NCBI GenBank assembly: GCA_031216915.1
Contig: CM062295.1
Coordinates: forward strand, 181,488,927 to 181,552,926
Length of the DNA: 64,000 nt
Source: Pictodentalium vernedei
Taxonomy: Eukaryota > Mollusca > Scaphopoda > Dentaliida > Dentaliidae
Direction: 5' to 3'
Part shown: positions 57,361 to 64,000 of the stretch, piece by piece
Numbering within the stretch: the stretch's first letter is position 1
How the letters are laid out: each line of letters starts with the position of its first letter
The notes under the pieces: model-generated
Told to the model about the DNA's origin: nothing
Databases searched by the model: none
Seen by the model: the letters and a program-made list of their open reading frames with translations, nothing else
Translations under genes and position numbers: made by a program

Positions 57361-57835
57361 TCAGGCGGGCCTCAGATGCTTAACCATCTGGATAAGGAAG
57401 TTTCTCAAAACTCTTGTACCTTCAGCATTTAAATGCAGACCACCATCTTTGACTGCATATAAATGTCTCATAGGGAGACGAGAACCTTTAATGGCGAAGG
57501 GCTTGTAGGTTCTTATGAATTGAACATGACGTTGAATACAGAGTTTATTCAAGGCCTTGTTCACATCAATAATTTATATTGTCACCAGCGGTATTAAAAT
57601 CACACGGCCTTGGAATTAAAGCAGAAAAAATAATATTACATGAGCTGTAATTCTGAATGACTGAAATTAAGTTATTGTAGGAAGCAATGGATTCAGGTAC
57701 AGATAGGACATTAATATCATTAGTTCCAACATGAATAATTACAATTGAGAAATATGGCAGATATAAAGTGTGGTACCTTCGTAAAGAAGGATTGGAAAAG
57801 ATAAGAAAAAATCTTAACCCTTTTTTGGAAAAATG
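57361..57835 (-). pseudogene. SGNH-hydrolase-like part of the Ngaro fossil
   Basis: The stretches VIIHVGTNDINVLSVPESIA and HLYAVKDGGLHLNAEGTRVL match the GxND block and the C-terminal DxxH block (here GGLHLN) of SGNH/GDSL hydrolases. Such a domain is known as an accessory ORF in Ngaro elements and also in some CR1 LINEs; its role in transposition is unclear. Treated as a fossil. Confidence 0.65.
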
Positions 57836-58795
57836 TGTTCGGTGGGTGGTCGACCATGGGCGGCACGGGACCCCCAAATGTTCCAGAGATACTGTCGGAA
57901 CCACTTTTCTTCAACAACAATATTAATATTGGGGGGAAACTATTTTATAATCAACATTGGTGTGACCACGGCGTCTTCTTTCTAAATGACCTCATAAACA
58001 ACGAAAATTCTTTCTTGTTATATACTGAGTTTTGCGCGAAATTTGATTTAAAACCACCCTTCACTGTCTACCAGGGAATGATAAACGCGATTCCGAAATG
58101 CTGGAAAAGGCTAATTAAATCCCTTCCAAGATGTGCTGACATTACAAACAGTCCTGTCGAGAAATTGAACATCACACAAAAAAGTAAATTGAATTTTCTA
58201 CCCACTTTTCCTTGAGCTAGTCAGTGAAAATCCCCAAAAAGCTCAAACTAGATGGAACAACGTGTTGAACACTTTTCTGCAAACTTCAGATTGGGAAGCG
58301 ATCTACAAAACTCCATTTGTGACCACAGATGATCCAAAGCTGCAAGCCACGCAGTTCAAAATTTTACAAAGAATTATATGTACAAATTCCATGCTTTTTA
58401 AAATGAAACTTGTAGTCACAGAACTGTGTACCTTCTGCGGTAACACAAAAGAAACTATAAAACATTTATTTTTTGACTGCCCATTTTCTAAAACAGTTCT
58501 ACTGAACTGGCTTTCAAAATTAGAGGAATTATAACTTGACTTTTCCCATGATCTCCGAATATATTATTTTACATTCAAACAATCAAACCATGCCTCCGAT
58601 CATTGATCTCAGTATTCTTTTATTTAAACAGTTTATTCTCTCATGCAGAACAACGGGGTGTACCCCTAATTACTCAAGTTATACTGAACGGCTGAAATAT
58701 TATAAACAGATCGAATTAATGTCATTATATGTATATATAAAAGAAAACTACCATTCAAGAGAGGTGGAACTCATTAGCTAATATTGTTTGATCTT
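57836..58795 (+). mobile_element. Tx1/L1-type LINE 3' fragment
   Basis: Plus strand: NINIGGKLFYNQHWCDHGVF and LLYTEFCAKFDLKPPFTVYQ, then SDWEAIYKTPFVTTDDPKLQ and LCTFCGNTKETIKHLFFDCP with the C-x2-C-x8-H-x4-C zinc knuckle, and the tail ERLKYYKQIELMSLYVYIKE. These are the post-RT C-terminal blocks of Tx1/L1-clade polyproteins. A frameshift lies between 58215 and 58262 and a stop at 58532. The RT palm and endonuclease are absent. It interrupts the Ngaro fossil at its left edge. Confidence 0.78.
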
Positions 58796-59028
58796 GCATT
58801 AGTTTTTGAGCAATTTTAGCCAAAACGCCCATGTAAAGTTAATTGTACCAGAGTATTTTTCACGGTACTCTCCATCCAGACTATCAACGAGACAGTTTCA
58901 AACCTCCCTTCCATGAGAATGAGACAGAAATACCGCCTACGACAAACACTCCTGAAGTGACTACTGTTTCATTGAATATGAGTTCTTTTCTTGTTTTCAT
59001 TTACACAATTGTGCATACTCCTGTTGCT
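58796..59028. other. Probable 3' flank of the LINE fragment
   Basis: No gene supported. A T-run (59029-59042) ends this stretch and may be the tail of the neighbouring minus-strand LINE. Confidence 0.35.
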
Positions 59029-60560
59029 TATTTTTTTTTTTTGTTGAAAATCACCTCTTCTTCTTTTTAGGACCAGCCTCCATCAACTGGTTGATGATTC
59101 TGCTGGTTTGGTTTCCCGGGGTGCGCACGGATTTGCCCTCGTGGAGGGTTTATAGATTTTGTTTCATAGTTATTTTCAAGTGGCAGTCAATAGTGAGGGT
59201 GGTTTGCAATACCTGAGACTGCAGGGGGTTAGTGTTTATAGTATGATGGTAGCTGTTAGATTGTTTTATCATTTGTCGGTTATATTTAAATACTTTTTAG
59301 TTATGTTTAGTGGGACAGTATAGCGGAGATAATGCTCCACTGACTGCTCCAATTATACTGTTTTTAAATAAAAGAAGTGTTTTGCGATTTTTTACAAATT
59401 CCCTATCTATATACACATATGTATATCTATTTTGTTTAGGCTTTTAGTTGGGAGGGGCTGCAGTTTTCACCCGGGTAATCCTCTGGCATGTCTCCACTAC
59501 TGTTTCCTGTTTCGTCCTTATTTGAGTTAGTTTCTAGTGCTTCTTTGAATTTATTATAATTTTCTAAGGTGGCAGTTTTTTGTGGAAGATTGTTCCAGTC
59601 CTGTATTGTGCGTGGAAAGAAGGACCATTTACGTACATCAATGCGAGAGTCAAGCACACAAAAAGCATTGTGGTGGGAATGGCGAGTGGTACGATGTGGC
59701 TTGTTTAGTCTAGATTTATGTTCAATTGCTACTGTATTGTGTACAATTTTATGAAGCATTTGAAGTCTAGCATTTTTACGTCTTTCTTCAAGTGTTTTCC
59801 AGTTTAGGCTAGCTATCATGTCTGAGACACTTGATCTGTTGTGATGTCGGTTTGTCACATATCTTGCTGCACGCCTTTGAGTTTTTTCAATTTTATTTAT
59901 CTCATTTTTTGTGTGTGGGTCCCACACTGTACTAGCATATTCGACCAATGGTCTAACTAGGGCTTTATATGCTTGTTCTTTGATTTTAAGAGAGGCAATG
60001 TTTAAATTCCTCCTAAGGAAGCCAATGGTTTTGTTGGCTTTATTGTAGATATTATTTATATGTATGTCCCACTTTAGATCAGATTTTATTGTTAGGCCGA
60101 GGTATTTGATGGTGTCCGTATGGCTGAGTATATGATTGTGTAGTGTATATGTATTTATTTGCTTGTATTTCTTGTTTGTTACTGAGAGGATGTTACACTT
60201 GTCAGGGTGGAATTGCATCAGCCACTTTGTTTCCCACCTCCCCATTTCTTGCAGGTCATTTTCGAGCTGTGTTTTTGAAGATGGTTTGTTTATGATGGTA
60301 TATGCAAGTGTGTCATCTGCAAAGAGGCGGACTGTTGATTTTATTTTGTCCGGAAGGTCGTTTATGTAGTACAGGAAGAGACATGGGCCAAGGACTGACC
60401 CTTGTGGAACACCTGATTCTACTGGTATGGGGTCAGAAGTTTGCCCTTGCACAACAACGGATTGTGTTCTATTACTCAGCCAGTTTTGGATCCAATCACA
60501 GATCTTTTCGAATACACAACTGTGTCGATTATCACTGTACATTTCTAATGTAATACTATA
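59029..60560 (-). mobile_element. Jockey-superfamily LINE, 5'-truncated
   Basis: Minus strand. Comprises the 3' half of the reverse transcriptase ORF and a ~400-bp 3' region up to a 14-T run at 59029-59042, which would be the A-tail. The 5' border near 60560 is an A/T-rich junction. Truncation at the 5' end is the usual outcome of incomplete reverse transcription. Boundaries are approximate. Confidence 0.75.
59436..60542 (-). CDS. Reverse transcriptase, C-terminal half (jockey-like LINE)
   Basis: 368 codons without a stop. Near the start ICDWIQNWLSNRTQSVVVQG and VESGVPQGSVLGPCLFLYYI (RT motif B) appear, followed by the catalytic motif RLFADDTLAY around residue 75, MGRWETKWLMQFHPDKCNIL, and IKYLGLTI (motif E region). 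The tail has the conserved WDPHTKNEINKIEKTQRRAA and NRHHNRSSVSDMIASLNWKT segment of jockey/CR1-type elements and ends in WNNLP and a Ser/Asn-rich stretch. Endonuclease, fingers and motif A are missing; the first Met is not the true start. The long open frame points to a fairly young insertion. Confidence 0.9.
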   Translation of the reverse strand: MYSDNRHSCVFEKICDWIQNWLSNRTQSVVVQGQTSDPIPVESGVPQGSVLGPCLFLYYINDLPDKIKSTVRLFADDTLAYTIINKPSSKTQLENDLQEMGRWETKWLMQFHPDKCNILSVTNKKYKQINTYTLHNHILSHTDTIKYLGLTIKSDLKWDIHINNIYNKANKTIGFLRRNLNIASLKIKEQAYKALVRPLVEYASTVWDPHTKNEINKIEKTQRRAARYVTNRHHNRSSVSDMIASLNWKTLEERRKNARLQMLHKIVHNTVAIEHKSRLNKPHRTTRHSHHNAFCVLDSRIDVRKWSFFPRTIQDWNNLPQKTATLENYNKFKEALETNSNKDETGNSSGDMPEDYPGENCSPSQLKA

Positions 60561-61852
60561 TCTGAATAAAAAATATAAAAAAAAAATAATAATAATTACA
60601 AAATCATAGTCCTTAATATTTTCCCTCTGGATAATTCTGGTGATTCTTCCAACTGTGGCCCCCTAGAAAAGCTTTTACATCAGTCCAATGAATGTCGGTG
60701 ATATACTTGGCAATAGAATCAGATATTTTATCAAAACAGATCTGGGAATACCTTTCCCTGAAAAATATTACAAAATATCTCTCTTAATGATGAAAGATTT
60801 TAGAGTATTACTGACTTGAATTTTATCATCAAGTGTAAATTTCAAGTATTTTTTGTAAGCGTCACTCTTGCAATCGCCTACCAATTGTATGAGATTGGGA
60901 GAAATTCGCAATGAAAAGCAAATGTTGCTCCATCTCGTCTGAAACTATGTGAAGAAAATTCTTTAGGATCTCTTTCAGTTTTAGAGATCAATTCTTTTAG
61001 TACTTTTAGAAATTTTGGATAGGTCACAGGGAACGTGATTCCCTTCTCCTGTAGTAAAAAGGCTGGTGAATCAGAATCAGATTTAGCTAATGAACACATA
61101 TATAAAAAGGCATGTACAGGACAAAGAGGCGAGGATGGAATTTCCACCATGGGAATCTGCAAAATGCGTTCTCCCAACTGAAAGGTTTTACTCCAGAAAA
61201 AAATGGCAATCAGTTTGCCTTTATGGATTTCAACATTACCTCTAGTTAGATGTTTTCGAGGATTAAAAGTCTGAATAGAATCAGGAACCATATTTTACTT
61301 TCGAGAGAAAGTGAAAAATGAGATTAGAAATAAACTCCAAAAAGTAGCATGATTTGGATTTTTCAAATTTAAATGAGGAAAAATATCTAATAAAATTGAT
61401 GGCGAGACTGGCGCCACCCTCTTTGGACAATGGGGACTTCATCTTGCAATGCCTTTTAATATGAGTCGTAACTGGAAATTATCGTATGGAAATTTGATAT
61501 TTAACAAAACATGGAGAGTCTTAACTCCGCTAATGTAATTTTGAATGGATTCAGTTGATTTGAAAGATCTTCTCAAAAACTGTGCATTTAAATTCAATGT
61601 TTCTCCTGAGACCGGAACAGGTTTCAGTTTCTAAAAGTTACAGAACAATAAAAAGGCTTCAAATTGAGTTTTTAAATTCTTAACTGTTCCATCTGCAAAG
61701 GCAGCAAAAGTAGAATCCAAAGCTTCCTTCCATTTAAATAGGAAATGCTGTTGTCCACCAGTTATGAGAAAATTTAAAAATGTTACTTTGTACGTAAGTT
61801 TCAGTCATTAATGATTTGAAGGAGTCTTGCAAGTCATTTAAAGTTGTATCTG

Positions 61853-62252
61853 GGGGGCGAGGGGGCGTCGCGGTAAACTGTTCTCGTCAGATCACTGAAA
61901 TTAAGCAACATCGAGCGCGGTTAGTAGTTGGATGGGTGACCATTTCAGCGACTGATTCGTGCTCCCACGTTGTGTCCTTGGGCAAGGCACTTAACCCAGA
62001 TTGCCTACATGGTGGCACGATGACGCTGTGTACTAAGGTGCACTGCACGTTGATGGTACGCATGTCTTCAACCAATCAAACCCTGCCTGTGCCAGGGTGC
62101 AGAGTGCAGAGTTACGTTGTTGGAGAGCTGACAGCTGCTCGTCGTTGCTCAGTGGTTCTCTCCGGGTACTCCAGCTTCCTCCACCCATAAAAATCTGTCA
62201 CTGACATGATATGACCCTGGCTGTTAATGTGTCGTTAAACCCTAATAAAAAA
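61853..62252 (+). mobile_element. 5S-rRNA-derived SINE, full length
   Basis: The head 'gttctcgtcagatcactgaa' followed by 'attaagcaacatcgagcgcg' and 'gttagtagttggatgggtga' corresponds to the 5S rRNA internal promoter region (compare 'ctcgtctgatctcggaagct' and 'gttagtacttggatgggaga'). Then comes a ~300-bp body and a tail 'ttaatgtgtcgttaaaccct' plus A-run. A 13-bp duplication 'aaagttgtatctg' flanks it (61840-61852, 62253-62265), the mark of LINE-driven insertion. It sits inside the Ngaro fossil. The truncated relative is at 3258-3604. Confidence 0.92.
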
Positions 62253-63285
62253 AAAGTTGTATCTGACCATCTAGAAAGAAGATCAGCTAATCTGTTATCA
62301 CACCCAGCAAAATGTTTCCCTTTGGTTTGAAATTTATTGGTGGCTGCAATAAACTGAATTTCCCTCAGACACTTTTTAAGGAATGTATTTTGACAGGCAC
62401 CTGAATTTAAGACATATACAGATACCATGTTGTCACACAAGACCACAATTTTCTTTCCTGAAAAGTTTCTACCCCTCAATCTCAAACAAACACAAATTGT
62501 AAGAAGCTCAAGACAATTAATATGTAAGGACATTTCTTTTATGAAATCTGGAAAGGTACTATGGAAAAATTCTTAATCACAAATACCACCACAACCAAGT
62601 AAACAAGCATTACAGGAAAAACAAACGTCTGGAGAAGACCATCCCTCCATATCCATAGAAACCCCATTGAATTCATCAAGAAATTTAAACCACCATACCA
62701 AATCTTTTTTAACATACTTAGGAATATTGTGTTTCTTTTTATCATGAGTATCCAACCAAGAAAGAAGTCGAGAAATGAAAATTCTGCCAGGTTTGACACA
62801 AGCTGACATAAAACTTAACTTTCCAAGGATGGACTCAAGTTCTTTTCTAGAAGCCGTTTTCTTTTTCAACCAATTCTGCACTAATAGGGATATTTCCTCG
62901 ATTCTCTCTGGAGTTACTGTTAGCGTGAAATCTTCAGTGTTAAAATGAATTCCTAAAAAAATCATTTTAGTAGGAGGGCAAGCCTTATTTACCGATTCCT
63001 CTAAACCACAAGAATCGAGAAGAAACAACAAAATGAATTATCAGCTTCAGTTTCACCTGCAGCCCCTGCAAAATCATCCAGATATTTAACTAGATCATAT
63101 CCATAGAGCTCCATAATGTAAACAATGCAATTTGTAAGCCTTTGACAAACAAATGCTGCACTCCTGAGTCCCATTGAATGAACTCGATCAAAAAAAAATA
63201 TGATTATTCCATTTGTACCGAAGTAAATCCATATCACCCGGGTCAATGGGAATCTGTTTACAAGCCCTTTTTAAGTCTCGTTTAA

Positions 63286-63529
63286 CCCTTTACCCAACAT
63301 AACAGCCAAAACCGGCCAGCGCTATTCTCAAAAATTGCCAATTAATTTTCATTATTTTTTTCAATTTTTGTCTCGAAAACATAGGTTATGACCCCTCGTT
63401 GGAACGAGCTCGTCGAGCTCGTTCCAACGAGGGGTCATAACCTATGTTTTTGAGACAAAAAATTAAAAAAAATAGTTATTCAAGAATTATTTTTGCAAGA
63501 GTCGTCTGCTTTTCATGTTAGGTAAAGGG
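63286..63529. mobile_element. TTAA-flanked palindromic MITE, copy 5 (in the Ngaro fossil)
   Basis: TTAA at 63282-63285 and 63530-63533. Ends 'ccctttacccaacataacag' and 'atgttaggtaaaggg'; centre identical to copy 1 ('gaacgagctcgtcgagctcg'). Confidence 0.9.
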
Positions 63530-64000
63530 TTAAACAGCAAACAAGCAGGATCATGTTTTTTTTACTAAACCAACTAAATTGTCAGTAGAAGGGTATGTTA
63601 AGTGAATATTTTCACCCAAATAACTGTTCTTTGGAATGAAATCATTCACTGTTTTAGCAGAAAGGGAACTTAAATCTAAAATAACTCTTCTTTCCACCAA
63701 GTCTTTTTTGGGAACAGTATTGAGAGTTGAAAGAAACATTGATTGAAAAGGGTTGGAGAAAAAAGGACCCATGACAGCTCCATAAGTAAACTCTTTCGCA
63801 AAATATTCATCCAACTCATTTGGAAAGGAAGTAGCACCGGAATGGTTTTTCACTTTGGACTTTATTATGTGCTCTCCACAGTAACCAATCAGAAAAACAA
63901 ATTCTAAAAAATCACACAATTCCCAGTCAGAATAATACTGAAGGATGAATCTGAAAAATGGGATGTTTAATTCAGAATAAACCGGAATTTTACATCCTAA

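Larger units (their letters stand above)
56258..64000 (-). mobile_element. Ngaro-like tyrosine-recombinase retrotransposon fossil (continues beyond window)
   Basis: Read on the minus strand the parts appear in the order reverse transcriptase/RNase H (about 63919-62270), tyrosine recombinase (about 61291-60780), SGNH-type hydrolase (about 57835-57361), then split repeats (56258-57185). Recognisable stretches include LVKYLDDFAG, CVKPGRIFISRLLSWL, the RNase H-like CDNMVSVYVLNSG and the recombinase HSFRRDGA. The order RT-RH-YR and the accessory hydrolase are known for Ngaro elements of the DIRS superfamily. It is broken in several places and interrupted by two LINE fragments, a SINE and a TTAA MITE; old. 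The 5' end lies outside the window. Confidence 0.75.

Noticed and set aside
61860-61945. Genuine 5S rRNA gene
   Set aside because: The similarity covers only the internal part, is diverged, and continues into a SINE body with target duplications.

Overview
This window looks like non-coding, repeat-packed DNA from a marine invertebrate, most likely a lophotrochozoan and probably a mollusc. The reasons are introns with GT/AG borders, a 5S-rRNA-derived SINE, non-LTR retrotransposons, an Ngaro-type tyrosine-recombinase retroelement, a FLYWCH-MULE transposon, and long tandem-core interspersed repeats with ACGG-type microsatellites whose 3' ends read like 'gttgagctaa' or 'ccaggcgagctaaaa'. That last style is familiar from bivalve and gastropod genomes. 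The species is not determined. No bacterial-style operon, CRISPR array, rRNA or tRNA gene is visible.

Layout. 1-2.65 kb: end of a tandem-core element (family A). 3.0-3.6 kb: a 105-bp-arm palindrome beside a truncated SINE. 5.7-7.2 kb: a decayed Tc1-type transposon with both TIRs. 7.5-9.3 kb: several palindromic MITEs. 10.2-12.5 kb: partial copies of a long-TIR repeat, then a family B DNA polymerase fossil (12.5-13.2 kb). 14.6-16.0 kb: tandem-core family B. 18.1-24.4 kb: two exons of a D-aspartate/D-amino-acid oxidase gene on the minus strand, the only clear host gene; its intron carries a 1.9-kb long-TIR element and a hAT-like MITE. 24.7-25.9 kb: a recent inverted duplication with ~0.5-kb arms. 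26.8-31.4 kb: a hAT MITE, then family A nested inside family B. 35.1-37.1 kb: an apparently intact FLYWCH-MULE transposase (485 aa) between TIRs; a relative lies at 37.7-39.0 kb. 39.8-42.2 kb: tandem-core family C with a TA-flanked MITE inside. 42.2-47.7 kb: more MITEs and a third family A copy. 50.7-52.5 kb: a Tc1-like transposase pseudogene split by two hAT elements, each with a perfect 8-bp target duplication. 55.6-64.0 kb: an LTR-element remnant and a broken Ngaro-like fossil on the minus strand, itself hit by two LINE fragments, a SINE and a TTAA MITE.

How it fits together. Nearly everything here is transposon turnover. Exact target-site duplications and nested borders let one order the insertions. 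The host signal is limited to the oxidase exons, one or two doubtful exon candidates, and possibly the MULE ORF. I found no convincing new multi-gene system. The most useful observations are the five-copy TTAA palindromic family, the shared architecture of the tandem-core families, the intact MULE ORF, and the large near-identical palindromes.
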